Assembly (NCBI GenBank): GCA_949292175.1
Contig: CASEYJ010000017.1
Span: forward strand, 286,522 to 350,521
Length of the DNA: 64,000 nt
Source: an uncultured bacterium
GTDB lineage: Bacteria > Cyanobacteriota > Vampirovibrionia > Gastranaerophilales > Gastranaerophilaceae
Direction: 5' to 3'
Made by a program: the position numbers and the translations under genes. The notes beneath the pieces were generated by a model. That model did no database searches. It had not been told where the DNA came from and was given only the letters and a program-made list of their open reading frames with translations. Shown piece after piece: positions 28,247 to 37,134 of this stretch (position 1 is the first letter of the stretch; each line of letters starts with the position of its first letter).

Positions 28247-29410
28247 CTAAAACATCCTTGGCATTCTTCTTTGTTTATTTGAACCACCACGTTTTACCTG
28301 ATTTGAAGCTCCAATGATAACTCTATCGCCTATCTTTACACCGTCAGAAATTTCGATATTACTATCGTCACTGGCTCCGGTTGTGATATCCACGCGAACA
28401 GGTTTTCTGTTAACTAAAAGCCACAAACCTTGGGATTTATATTTTTTACCGTCAGACTCAGGCGTGTACTTAAGAGCAACAGACGGTACACAAAGGACAT
28501 CTTCACTCTTGCTTGTAATTATAGACACATTGGCAGTCATTCCCGGTTTAAGAGTCAAATCTTTATTATCGACTTCAACAATAACAGAATAAGTTACAAC
28601 GTTAGAAACAGTAGTTGGAGAAATTCTAACCTGAGTAACTTTTCCGGTAAAAACCCTATCAGGATAACCATCTAAGGTGTAAGTAACATCCTGCCCATCC
28701 TTAACCTTGCCGATATCCGCTTCAGAAACACTTACCTCAATTTGCATTTTTGTCAAATCTTGAGCAATAGTGAACAATTCAGGAGCTTGGAAACTAGCAG
28801 CAACCGGCTGTCCAAGGTCTATTTCACGAGAAATAATCGTGCCATCAACAGGAGCAATAATTTTTGTATAACCTAAGTTTGTCATTGCTGTTTTATAAGT
28901 TGCTTGAGCCTGACTAATTTTAGCTTGAGCAGCCTTAACCTGAGCTAAATTTGATAAATAATCGCTTTCAGCCTGATCTAATTCACTTTTTGCAATAAAA
29001 TTTTTCTGATAAAGATTTTTGTAACGAACATAAGTTTTTCTAGACATCTCGGTCACGGCCTGAATTTTTGCCAAATCTGATTGAGCCGAACTTATTTGAG
29101 CCCTGTTTTGTTGAACTGTCGCCTCAAAATTTGCAGGGTCAATTTGTGCAAGTAGCTGGCCTTTTTTTACTTGAGAATTATAATCAACGTAAATGGCTTT
29201 AATCAATCCTGAAACCGTAGAACCAACACTCACAGTATTTACAGGATTGATAGTTCCTGAAGCTTCAACAACTTGAGTAATTGTGCACTGAGTGACCGGC
29301 TTAGTTTCATAATGGACTCTATGCTTTATCGCAGAAGAAACAAATCCACCGACAATCGCAAATAAAACTGCCCCAACAACCATATAACGTTTTTTCATAT
29401 TCATTTTCAT
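28247..29410 (-). CDS. macA: MacA-type periplasmic membrane fusion protein
   Basis: 387 residues, N-terminal anchor helix (about 8-25), a lipoyl half-motif (GTINPVNTVSVGSTVSGLI), a long helical hairpin (about 100-175, rich in Ala, Gln and Lys), then a second lipoyl half (TKIIAPVDGTIISR) and beta-barrel domains. It connects the inner-membrane transporter with the outer-membrane channel. It is placed between the TolC-like and ATPase genes with one- to three-base gaps. Confidence 0.94.
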   Translation of the reverse strand: MKMNMKKRYMVVGAVLFAIVGGFVSSAIKHRVHYETKPVTQCTITQVVEASGTINPVNTVSVGSTVSGLIKAIYVDYNSQVKKGQLLAQIDPANFEATVQQNRAQISSAQSDLAKIQAVTEMSRKTYVRYKNLYQKNFIAKSELDQAESDYLSNLAQVKAAQAKISQAQATYKTAMTNLGYTKIIAPVDGTIISREIDLGQPVAASFQAPELFTIAQDLTKMQIEVSVSEADIGKVKDGQDVTYTLDGYPDRVFTGKVTQVRISPTTVSNVVTYSVIVEVDNKDLTLKPGMTANVSIITSKSEDVLCVPSVALKYTPESDGKKYKSQGLWLLVNRKPVRVDITTGASDDSNIEISDGVKIGDRVIIGASNQVKRGGSNKQRRMPRMF

Positions 29411-29413
29411 AAT

Positions 29414-30871
29414 CTAGTCCTCAACAGTTATCACAATCTCTTGCGGAAGTGCAAGAAGTCTTTCCAAATTTGCACGTGCTACATTATAATTATACACCGC
29501 TTGCACGTAAGTATTTTGAGCATTATTATAATTAACTTTTGCATCTTGTAGTTCAATATAATCGCCTAGTCCAACTTCGTATCTGCCATCTGCAAGTTCA
29601 AAATTTTCCAAAGTTTGTTTAACTTTAACTTCCATAAGCGGAATTTGACGTTCAAGTTGTATCATATTAACGTAAGCATTTTGCACATCGAAGTAAATAT
29701 TTTGTTTGGCCAAATTCAAATCATTCTCAGCAAGTTCAACTTGAAGCTTTCCATTATCAATTTCATATTTTTTACTTAAAATATTGATCGTGCTTTGAAT
29801 TCCAATACTTGCATTAAAAGAACTTCTATTATTCTGATCATTATATCCATATCCAAGAGAACCTGTAATTTCAGGATAATATTCTCTTTTAATATATAGT
29901 AAAGCTTGCTTCATAGCCTCAATTGTAGCACTGTAAGCCTTTAACGAAGGGCTATTCTTTTCGGCGAGTTCTACACATTGTTCAAAAGTGTAATCAAAAG
30001 GTTTAAAATTATAGTTTTCCATTACAGCCATTTTCTCGACTTTAGTCGTTAAAACAGCATTAGAAACACCTTCTGGCGGACTACTTATATCTCTTTTTTC
30101 AGAAATTTTCTCCAAATTTACAGGAATTTCCTTACTTTTAAAATTAAAAGTTTCAGTAGTAGAAATTTCGTAACTTGGAGCGTGCGCTATATACATTGAA
30201 TTATTAAGTTGAACAAGGGCATTTTGATATGCTTTTTCTGAATTCACCAACGTAATTTTAGAATCTGAAAGATAAACTTCGGCATTCACCAAATCAATTT
30301 TTGATCTTATTCCCTCATTAAAATAAGCCTTAGTTCTTTGGTAATTCCTTTCATTTATTTGAACATTAGCCCTATTAACATCCATAGTAGCCTTTGCGGC
30401 AAGCACACCATAATAATTTGTTTTTACAGTAAAAATTGTATCCAAAACTGTATTATCAAAAGTATAAAGGGCAGCTATTTTGTTAAATTTCTGCATCTTA
30501 ATACGCGAACTTGTCTTACCAAAATTCCAAATTAACTGATTTAAATTAGTATTAAGATTATAATAGTTGTTATTCGCATTATTTCTACCGGACATTTGCG
30601 TATTGTTATAATAATATCCGGTACCAACACCAATAGACGGGAAATAAGAAGCTTTTTCGATATTCAAATCATTTTTAGATATTTTGTAATTATATGCAGC
30701 TTTTCTAACATACGGACTATTATCTAATGCAACTTGGATACAATCAGAAATCGTTAGCTTGGCACCCTTCTCAATTAATGAAGTTTTTGACTCGAAACAC
30801 ATTACACTAGGGCTAAATACAACACTCACAAGACAAATAAGAACTAGATATACAAACTTTTTATTATGCAT
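29414..30871 (-). CDS. TolC-like outer membrane efflux protein
   Basis: 485 residues with a signal peptide (about 1-25). Two outer membrane efflux repeats: the first opens LTISDCIQVALDNSPYVRKAAYN and the second FTFEQCVELAEKNSPSLKAYSATIEA, each leading to long helices, and the C-terminal YIELQDAKVNYNNAQNTYVQAVYNYNVARANLERLL is typical. The protein is expected to form the trimeric outer-membrane duct. First gene of the efflux operon; substrates are unknown. It is strong evidence for an outer membrane. Confidence 0.93.
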   Translation of the reverse strand: MHNKKFVYLVLICLVSVVFSPSVMCFESKTSLIEKGAKLTISDCIQVALDNSPYVRKAAYNYKISKNDLNIEKASYFPSIGVGTGYYYNNTQMSGRNNANNNYYNLNTNLNQLIWNFGKTSSRIKMQKFNKIAALYTFDNTVLDTIFTVKTNYYGVLAAKATMDVNRANVQINERNYQRTKAYFNEGIRSKIDLVNAEVYLSDSKITLVNSEKAYQNALVQLNNSMYIAHAPSYEISTTETFNFKSKEIPVNLEKISEKRDISSPPEGVSNAVLTTKVEKMAVMENYNFKPFDYTFEQCVELAEKNSPSLKAYSATIEAMKQALLYIKREYYPEITGSLGYGYNDQNNRSSFNASIGIQSTINILSKKYEIDNGKLQVELAENDLNLAKQNIYFDVQNAYVNMIQLERQIPLMEVKVKQTLENFELADGRYEVGLGDYIELQDAKVNYNNAQNTYVQAVYNYNVARANLERLLALPQEIVITVED

Positions 30872-30980
30872 TCAAATTATAATCCTTAATAAATCACCAC
30901 AAGCATATAACGATATAACCATGAATTTTGTTCAAAGTAATCATACCATCAGGGGAATATTTAATATAAAACCGGGCAAT

Positions 30981-31019
30981 AAAAAAGCCCTGCTATAAAG
31001 GGGGGAGAAAACAGGGCTT
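30981..31019 (-). terminator. Terminator of the Met/Gln-rich protein gene
   Basis: AAGCCCTG (30985-30992) pairs with CAGGGCTT (31012-31019); six T follow on the minus strand. Confidence 0.8.
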
Positions 31020-31068
31020 CCTTTCAAATTAAGGAATGAGGATTTAATAAGGATTATTTAGAAATCTA

Positions 31069-31590
31069 TTATGCATACTGAGGAACAAAGTTTTGGACAT
31101 CATTTTTTACCGCGTCTTTTGTTGCCTTAATTTCTTCATCAATCATTGCAAGCTCAGATTCAAGAGCTAATTTTTCTTTAGACATTTCTTTTTCTTTTTC
31201 ATTAAGTAATTTAGCTTCATATTTCGCAAATTGTTCTTGTGCTTGCTTATAAAAACTTCTATACATCATCATCTGATATTGCTGTTGAAGTTGAGCATTT
31301 TGAGACTGAGCCATCATTTGCTGATACATTGGGTTAGAAGCCATTTGAGCCATTTGATTTTGAGCTGACATTTGACAGTATTGACTTGAAGCCATCATAT
31401 ACTGCATTTGTCTTTGGAACATTGAGGAAGGAGCTGACATCATCTCGCTTAATGACAACCCGCCATCCGCAATATTTGTACCGTAGCTTTTCAAATCATG
31501 CAACTCCATATTAAGCTGCATCAATCGGTAATTTTTGCGAGTTTTGGCTGATATTAATTCTGTTAAACGCCACTGACCTACGAGTAACAT
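31069..31590 (-). CDS. Met/Gln-rich hypothetical protein
   Basis: 173 residues, no recognised family. Residues about 50-110 consist largely of Met, Gln, Ser and Ala with repeats such as QMAQMASNPMYQQMM, followed by a charged coiled coil (about 115-165). It has no signal peptide and no hydrophobic segment. Low-complexity Met/Gln regions next to a coiled coil suggest a filament- or aggregate-forming or scaffold protein, but this is inference. Monocistronic, with its own terminator; the neighbouring histidine kinase is on the same strand 130 bases upstream. Confidence 0.7.
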   Translation of the reverse strand: MLLVGQWRLTELISAKTRKNYRLMQLNMELHDLKSYGTNIADGGLSLSEMMSAPSSMFQRQMQYMMASSQYCQMSAQNQMAQMASNPMYQQMMAQSQNAQLQQQYQMMMYRSFYKQAQEQFAKYEAKLLNEKEKEMSKEKLALESELAMIDEEIKATKDAVKNDVQNFVPQYA

Positions 31591-31719
31591 TTTACCCCTA
31601 CCTTTTCAATACTAACCTTTGTAAACTAACCTTTTATTAACCTACATTTATATAAAAAAAATCAAAGCAACTAAATTGCCAATTCAAAGCAAAATGCTTA
31701 ACAAATCTTAACAAATTTC

Positions 31720-32883
31720 TTACAAAATCTTACGATTAGGGAGTTTAAACCAGAAAGTACTGCCGAAATGCAATCTTGACTTAAAGCCAATTTCACCATT
31801 ATGAGCTTTAACAATCATCTTACAAAGCGCAAGACCAACCCCTGAACCTTGTTGTCTTTTAAACTGATTACGGTTAACCTGAGAGAAAAAGTTAAAAATT
31901 TGTCCGTAATCCTTTTTTCTAATCCCGTCACCACTATCTTTTATCTCAAAAATAAAATTATTATTTTCATCTAAATAGGATACAATTGTAATACTGCCGC
32001 CCTGTTTATTAAACTTAACAGCATTTGAAATAAGATTATATATTAACTGTTTAAACCTTCTTATATCAGCCGAAATTTCAACATCCATTAAAGTATATGA
32101 AAAATTAATTTGTTTTGAATTAATAGCCTCATCGAAACTCAAAATTATATCTTCAATAATTTCCTTTGGGTGGAATGAAGTATAATTAAGTTCCAATTTC
32201 CCAAATTCAGCACGTGCCATATCCAGGATATCTTGAATTAGACTCAACAAAAAACACGCACTTTTGTTTATATTATCAATATACTTATACTCTTCAGAAC
32301 CACTCATCTTGGTTTTCAATATATCCGAAAATCCTATAATAGAGTTAAGCGGAGTTTTATACTCATGGGAAATACTTGCCAAAAACTGAATTTTTTGTTT
32401 ATTCATTTTATTTAAGGCTTCTTCAAGCATAATTATATCCAGTCTTGAATTAAAATTTTCCATTAAAATTTCCACAAAGGAATTATACTTGTAATTAAAA
32501 TCATCTCTTTTGCCGATAACGGTAACAAATCCAATTAAATCATCTCTAGACATAATAGGTGAAATAATAACGTTATCCTTAGATATTTTGTAGAAAAAAT
32601 CAAGAATTTCAACAGCATCATAAGAATTAGTAAACAAATCCGCCCCCAGTGACATAATCTCATCAGCTGTTTTTTTCAGATTTGCGGGGAAATTTGGTTC
32701 TGACTTTGCACATTTCAACGCAACCTTATTAGACTCCAAATTGACCATATATATGCTACAATACTTTGCGTGTAACGCATTTAGGATACCGGAAGTTAAT
32801 TCATCTGCCAACTCTTTACTAGACTTAATAGTATTAAGTTTCTTCAAAAATTTACACAAGAAATTTTCATACAAAATATTCAT
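31720..32883 (-). CDS. Sensor histidine kinase with GAF-like input domain
   Basis: 387 residues. N-terminal 1-150 reads as a GAF-type sensor (ELADELTSGILNALHAKYCSIYMVNLE). The H box FLASISHEYKTPLNSIIGFSDI has the phosphorylated His at 173, followed by N box LISNAVKFNKQGG, G1 IKDSGDGIRKKD and G2 GSGVGLALCKMIV. No membrane helix, so it is a soluble kinase. No response regulator lies nearby. Its start codon abuts and diverges from the gmk promoter region, so the two genes share a very short control region. Confidence 0.93.
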   Translation of the reverse strand: MNILYENFLCKFLKKLNTIKSSKELADELTSGILNALHAKYCSIYMVNLESNKVALKCAKSEPNFPANLKKTADEIMSLGADLFTNSYDAVEILDFFYKISKDNVIISPIMSRDDLIGFVTVIGKRDDFNYKYNSFVEILMENFNSRLDIIMLEEALNKMNKQKIQFLASISHEYKTPLNSIIGFSDILKTKMSGSEEYKYIDNINKSACFLLSLIQDILDMARAEFGKLELNYTSFHPKEIIEDIILSFDEAINSKQINFSYTLMDVEISADIRRFKQLIYNLISNAVKFNKQGGSITIVSYLDENNNFIFEIKDSGDGIRKKDYGQIFNFFSQVNRNQFKRQQGSGVGLALCKMIVKAHNGEIGFKSRLHFGSTFWFKLPNRKIL

Positions 32884-32891
32884 TGTATAAT
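32864..32891 (+). promoter_or_regulatory. Promoter of gmk, placed at the start codon
   Basis: TTTTCA (32864-32869), 16-base spacer, perfect TATAAT (32886-32891). The predicted transcript start, about seven bases on, is the gmk ATG at 32898. A second TATAAT sits at 32892-32897. No Shine-Dalgarno is present. Confidence 0.5.
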
Positions 32892-32897
32892 TATAAT

Positions 32898-33473
32898 ATG
32901 AATAAAAATTTAAGCAAAAAACTATTTGTAATTTCAGGTTCCTCAGGAGTTGGCAAAGGAACAGTCTTAAAAGGCTTTTTAGAAAGAAATCCCCATTTTA
33001 TGCTTTCAATATCCTGCACAACAAGACACCCAAGAGCAGGCGAAGTTGATGGCGTAAACTATTTCTTTTTAACAAAAGAAGACTTCAAAAACTGTATTGA
33101 AAATAACAAATTTTTGGAGTGGGCAGAATTTGCAGGCAATTACTATGGAACGAAGAAGAAATATATAAACCAATGTTTGGATGAAGGAAAAGATATAATA
33201 CTAGAAATAGAAACAAAAGGCGCACTTCAGGTAAAAAAACAAATGCCGGATGCAGTATTAATTTTCATTGCACCGCCATCTTTAGAAGCATTGGAAGCTC
33301 GTCTTAGAGGACGTCATACAGAAGATGAAGAAACGATTCAAAAACGTCTAAATGAGGTTAAAGCAGAATTAAAACTTGCAGAACAATACGATTATCGGGT
33401 TGTAAACGATAATCTTGATGAAGCTATTTCTGAACTTGAAAGAATAATAACCGGAGAACAGACAAAATGTTAA
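32898..33473 (+). CDS. gmk: Guanylate kinase
   Basis: 191 residues from the ATG at 32898. Converts GMP to GDP with ATP. The P-loop is GSSGVGKGT, followed by the GMP-binding region STRHPRAGEVDGVNYFFLTKEDF and FAGNYYGTKK, and the lid region LRGRHTEDEETIQKRL. A TTG five codons upstream is possible but overlaps the promoter. There is no Shine-Dalgarno, and the -10 box ends six bases before ATG, so a leaderless mRNA is likely. Overlaps coaBC by seven bases; gmk-rpoZ-coaBC is common, but rpoZ is absent here. Confidence 0.95.
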   Translation: MNKNLSKKLFVISGSSGVGKGTVLKGFLERNPHFMLSISCTTRHPRAGEVDGVNYFFLTKEDFKNCIENNKFLEWAEFAGNYYGTKKKYINQCLDEGKDIILEIETKGALQVKKQMPDAVLIFIAPPSLEALEARLRGRHTEDEETIQKRLNEVKAELKLAEQYDYRVVNDNLDEAISELERIITGEQTKC

Positions 33474-34651
33474 GCGGGAAAAATATCTTAGTTGCAATAA
33501 CCGGAGGCATCGCAGCATACAAGATATGCGAACTAATAAGAATGTACAAAAGAGCAAACGCCAATGTTCGTGTTGTTTGTACCCCGAGCGCACTCCATTT
33601 TGTAACAAAACTCACGCTTCAAAACCTTAGCCAAAACGAAGTTGGAGTTGAAGAATTTTCACCTGAGCAATATAAACCGGAACATATTTCTTACGCAGAT
33701 GAAGCTGACATAATGGTTATAGCTCCTGCAACAGCAAACACTATCGGCAAAATCGCTAATGGAATATGCGATAACTTGCTTACATCAATAGCTTGTGCAT
33801 TTACAAAACCGATACTCATTGCACCGGCAATGAACTGTGGAATGTGGGACAATAATTTTGTACAAGAAAACATTAGCAAATTAAAAAATGCAGGATTTAC
33901 AATTTTAGAACCAGAAAGCGGCTTTCTTGCTTGTGGATACGAAGGCAAAGGTAGACTTTGCTCTCTAGAAGAAATCTTTAATAAAACACTAGAGACGTTA
34001 CAAACGCAAAAAAAGCTTACCGGTAAAAACATTTTAATCACAGCAGGCGGAACCATAGAACCAATTGATACAGTTCGCTATATCTCGAATTATTCTTCCG
34101 GCAAAATGGGAATAGCACTTGCTGACTGTGCATACAAACAAGGTGCGAATGTTGAATTAGTAACAACAGTAGATGTTGAAAAGCCATATACAGTAACAAA
34201 AGTCAAAACAGCACAAGATATGCAAAAAGCGGTAGGACAAAGCTTTGCACAAACAGACTGCATTATTATGGCGGCAGCAGTGGCTGATTATAGAGCCAAA
34301 AACGTTGCAAACTATAAAATGAAAAAGACCGATGATGGGAATGAAATATCTATTGAATTGGTAAAAAACCCTGATATTTTAAAAGAAATTTGCCAAAAAA
34401 GAACAACTTCACACCCGTTAATAGTGGGTTTTTGCGCAGAAAGTGAAAATTTACTAAAAAATGCAAAAGAAAAACTTGTAAAAAAAGGATGCGATTATCT
34501 GATTGCAAATGATATCTCACGCAAAGATATTGGATTTTCAAGCGATTACAACGAGGTAACAATTTTAAGTAAAAACGGAGATTTCAAAAAGCTTCCTCGT
34601 GCAGCGAAAACTGAAATAGCGAAATCAATTCTAGAGGCAATCTATGAATAA
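33467..34651 (+). CDS. coaBC: CoaBC, phosphopantothenoylcysteine decarboxylase/synthetase
   Basis: 394 residues, full length for the bifunctional coenzyme A enzyme. The flavin-dependent CoaC half has VAITGGIAAYKICELIR, the catalytic His region and PAMNCGMWDN; the CoaB half starts NILITAGGTIEPIDTVRYISNYSSGKMG and includes AAAVADYRAK with the nucleotide-binding loop. Overlaps gmk upstream and the Nif3-like gene downstream by seven to eight bases, forming a tight operon. Confidence 0.96.
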   Translation: MLSGKNILVAITGGIAAYKICELIRMYKRANANVRVVCTPSALHFVTKLTLQNLSQNEVGVEEFSPEQYKPEHISYADEADIMVIAPATANTIGKIANGICDNLLTSIACAFTKPILIAPAMNCGMWDNNFVQENISKLKNAGFTILEPESGFLACGYEGKGRLCSLEEIFNKTLETLQTQKKLTGKNILITAGGTIEPIDTVRYISNYSSGKMGIALADCAYKQGANVELVTTVDVEKPYTVTKVKTAQDMQKAVGQSFAQTDCIIMAAAVADYRAKNVANYKMKKTDDGNEISIELVKNPDILKEICQKRTTSHPLIVGFCAESENLLKNAKEKLVKKGCDYLIANDISRKDIGFSSDYNEVTILSKNGDFKKLPRAAKTEIAKSILEAIYE

Positions 34652-35321
34652 ATACGAAATTGTAAAACGCATTGAAAAATTTGCACCTCCGGAATTTGCG
34701 GAACCTTGGGACTGCTCAGGTTGGCTTGTTGAAACATCAAAAACCCAAGTAAAAAAAATAATGCTTGCTCTAACTGTAACTGATAACATCGTAGAACAAG
34801 CTTCAAAAGAGAACTGTGATATGATTATTTCTCATCACCCGCTGTTCAATGTTCCAACAAAGTACAAAGATATTGACATTTATTGTGCTCATACAAACCT
34901 AGATCTGACTGAAGGCGGCACAACAGACACCCTTATTGAACGCTTAAATCTGCATAAGACCTATAATCAAGGATTTTTACGATTTGTAGAAACAGAAATT
35001 CAAACAGAAGATTTGACGAATAAGCTTAAAACAATATCCCCGCACTTGCGTTATGTAAATAATAAAAACATTAAAACATTACAAAAAATAGCATTTTGCG
35101 CAGGTAGCGGAACTGAATTTATAGAAGAAGCATTTGAACAAGGAGCAGATGCTTTAGTTACAGGGGATTTAAAATTTCACACAGCCTTAGAAAGCCCTAT
35201 TATCGTATATGATATTGGGCATTTTGAAAGTGAAATTCAGGTTCTGGAAGTTTTCAAAAACCTTATAAAAGATGATATTGAAGTAATATTTTCAACAGAG
35301 AGAAGCCCTTTCAAATACTAA
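34644..35321 (+). CDS. Nif3/YbgI-like metal-binding protein
   Basis: 225 residues, the short form of the Nif3 family (often about 250, longer with a PII-like insert). Metal-ligand motifs are visible: DNIVEQ, ISHHPLFN, CAHTNLDLTEGGTTD and the C-terminal YDIGHFESEIQVLEVF. The biochemical role is uncertain (annotated variously as GTP cyclohydrolase 1 type 2 homologue). Cotranscribed with gmk-coaBC. Confidence 0.9.
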   Translation: MNKYEIVKRIEKFAPPEFAEPWDCSGWLVETSKTQVKKIMLALTVTDNIVEQASKENCDMIISHHPLFNVPTKYKDIDIYCAHTNLDLTEGGTTDTLIERLNLHKTYNQGFLRFVETEIQTEDLTNKLKTISPHLRYVNNKNIKTLQKIAFCAGSGTEFIEEAFEQGADALVTGDLKFHTALESPIIVYDIGHFESEIQVLEVFKNLIKDDIEVIFSTERSPFKY

Positions 35322-35350
35322 AAAATAAAAAGGCCAGATAAAATCTGACC
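35322..35350 (-). terminator. Terminator of the AAA+ ATPase gene
   Basis: GGCCAGAT/ATCTGACC stem with one mismatch and an AAA loop (35332-35350); T-rich on the minus strand. Confidence 0.75.
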
Positions 35351-35382
35351 CAAGAGTATTATTATGTTTACCGTAAAAAACT

Positions 35383-36924
35383 TTATGCAGTGGCACCGTG
35401 CTTAGCCGGGTACTGAACAAACCCGATTGGCTTTCTTTCTGTTTTTTGCCTACCTTTACTGAATTCATCTATTGCAGCAATAAAATCTTCATTACTGATA
35501 GAAAAACTATCCATATCCTTCGCTGAAAAAGTTCCATTCTCCATTTTTTCGTAAATACCACAACGCTGGAGGGCCTTTTCATTAGCTTTGTTCGCAACAT
35601 AAGCCACATCTGCACCGGTAGCTTTTGCTTTTAATAATCTTTCAGACAAATTTTTGGAATCAAGCTTTCCATCCAATTTGCGTCCTTTAGTATGAATATT
35701 AAAGATGTTAATCATATCCTCAACAGTTTCAGGAGCCTTCATCTCAATAGAACGCCCAAATCTTCCTGAACGGGTAATTGCACTATCCAGCATTTCAGGT
35801 CTGTTGGTTGCGGCTATTACATAAATATCATCCCCATTTTTCTCAACATCACTCATAAGAGTAAGGAGCTGGTTAACAACCTTATCCCCATAAACATCAA
35901 CACCACCACGCTTTTTCGCAACGGCATCAAACTCGTCAATAAAAATAACGGCAGGCTGATTTACTCGAGCTGTATCAAAAAGAACACGCCAATTTTCTTC
36001 AGATTCTCCAACCCACTTTGATTCCATTTCTAAACCGTTAAGCTTTATGAAATATGCATTAGTTTCATTAGCTAACGCTTCAGCTGTAAGAGTTTTACCG
36101 GTTCCCGGAGGGCCATACATAATAAAACCTTTATTCAAAGACGTATTAGCATAAGCTTCAGGATACCTGATTGGGAAGATAATTTCTTTTTTCAACATAT
36201 CGAGAGCCTTATCCTGTCCGCCAATATCTGCAAACGTATAATGTCTACCCTTAACTTTATCAGGTTTAAGCATTTTTAATATTGTTTTAGTATTCTGAGC
36301 TGAAATTGTGTCCTTAACAGCATCACTACAATCATATATTTTTGCAAAATGTTTTCTGAAACCACTAATATCAACGTTAGGAAAATCACGTATTGGGAAT
36401 GTCACATCCCCTGCTGTTACAACATCATTATTTACAACAAAAAAGCTGTCATATTGCAAAAGTGGTGCTGACTTTCCTGAACCATTATCTTTCAAAGTAA
36501 TCGGAGTTTTAGAAAGGTTCATCAGCTGAAACTCTCCTCTAGTATCCTTGTAAAAAGCTAAAGGAGTCTTAAGATTATCATCTTGAACTAAAAAGAAACG
36601 CTTTAAAACCTGTTCAAACTTCTTAGACACAGCCTTAAGAGGTTCATAAAACTCCTTAAATTCCGGACCTGCGAGAAGGACATCACCCTGTTTCATAATA
36701 GAAAAAACAGAAGCAAGCCTTTCTTCCAAAGGAATTTGCTTTAACATAACTAAAGCATTCTTTTCAACACCTTGAAAGGCGAGAGGTTTAGACACTCGTA
36801 CAAAGCTGTCTCCTGTGACGGAGTTACGATGGAGCAGACCAGGAGCAACGTTTTGAGCCGAAGAATTAACGTTCCTATTAGTGTAATTTGTACGATTAAA
36901 AGCTTGAATTGCAGGAATTCTCAT
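35383..36924 (-). CDS. Tagged AAA+ ATPase with unknown N-terminal domain
   Basis: 513 residues. Residues 1-55 are Asn/Ser/Thr-rich and end with the tag KPLAFQG (about 47-53). A domain of about 170 residues without known relatives follows. The single AAA module (about 240-460) is of the classical Cdc48/FtsH/katanin type: FADIGGQDKAL, Walker A GPPGTGKT, Walker B VIFIDEFDA, and the SRH ATNRPEMLDSAITRSGRFGRSIEM with an Arg finger. There is no membrane helix and no HExxH protease domain. The client is unknown. The promoter contains a palindrome between -35 and -10. Confidence 0.88.
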   Translation of the reverse strand: MRIPAIQAFNRTNYTNRNVNSSAQNVAPGLLHRNSVTGDSFVRVSKPLAFQGVEKNALVMLKQIPLEERLASVFSIMKQGDVLLAGPEFKEFYEPLKAVSKKFEQVLKRFFLVQDDNLKTPLAFYKDTRGEFQLMNLSKTPITLKDNGSGKSAPLLQYDSFFVVNNDVVTAGDVTFPIRDFPNVDISGFRKHFAKIYDCSDAVKDTISAQNTKTILKMLKPDKVKGRHYTFADIGGQDKALDMLKKEIIFPIRYPEAYANTSLNKGFIMYGPPGTGKTLTAEALANETNAYFIKLNGLEMESKWVGESEENWRVLFDTARVNQPAVIFIDEFDAVAKKRGGVDVYGDKVVNQLLTLMSDVEKNGDDIYVIAATNRPEMLDSAITRSGRFGRSIEMKAPETVEDMINIFNIHTKGRKLDGKLDSKNLSERLLKAKATGADVAYVANKANEKALQRCGIYEKMENGTFSAKDMDSFSISNEDFIAAIDEFSKGRQKTERKPIGFVQYPAKHGATA

Positions 36925-37011
36925 CTAAATTTCCCCCTTTCGTATAATAAAAATTTTTCAAATACCCTCGCCGTCAAAATAAAATAAACTCTAAATTTGA
37001 AGGTATTTTAA

Positions 37012-37040
37012 AATCTACTACAATTGTAGCAATTTGTCAA
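37012..37040 (-). promoter_or_regulatory. AAA+ ATPase promoter with internal operator palindrome
   Basis: On the minus strand: perfect TTGACA (37040-37035), 17-base spacer, TAGATT (37017-37012). The spacer contains the 12-bp perfect palindrome CTACAATTGTAG (37018-37029), the classical position for a repressor. A near-identical 16-base motif occurs at 60773-60788. Confidence 0.6.
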
Positions 37041-37119
37041 CTTATACAACAGGAGAATATCTCGAAATATTGTACAGAAAACACTTTTAATAGTTTTTAC
37101 ATTTCTTCATATGTCATCG

Positions 37120-37128
37120 TGATATAAT
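37120..37128 (+). promoter_or_regulatory. Extended -10 box of mutS2, placed six bases before the ATG
   Basis: TGA-TATAAT (37120-37128) is a perfect extended -10. The expected transcript start coincides with the mutS2 ATG (37135) and no Shine-Dalgarno precedes it. Confidence 0.5.
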
Positions 37129-37134
37129 TTTGGA

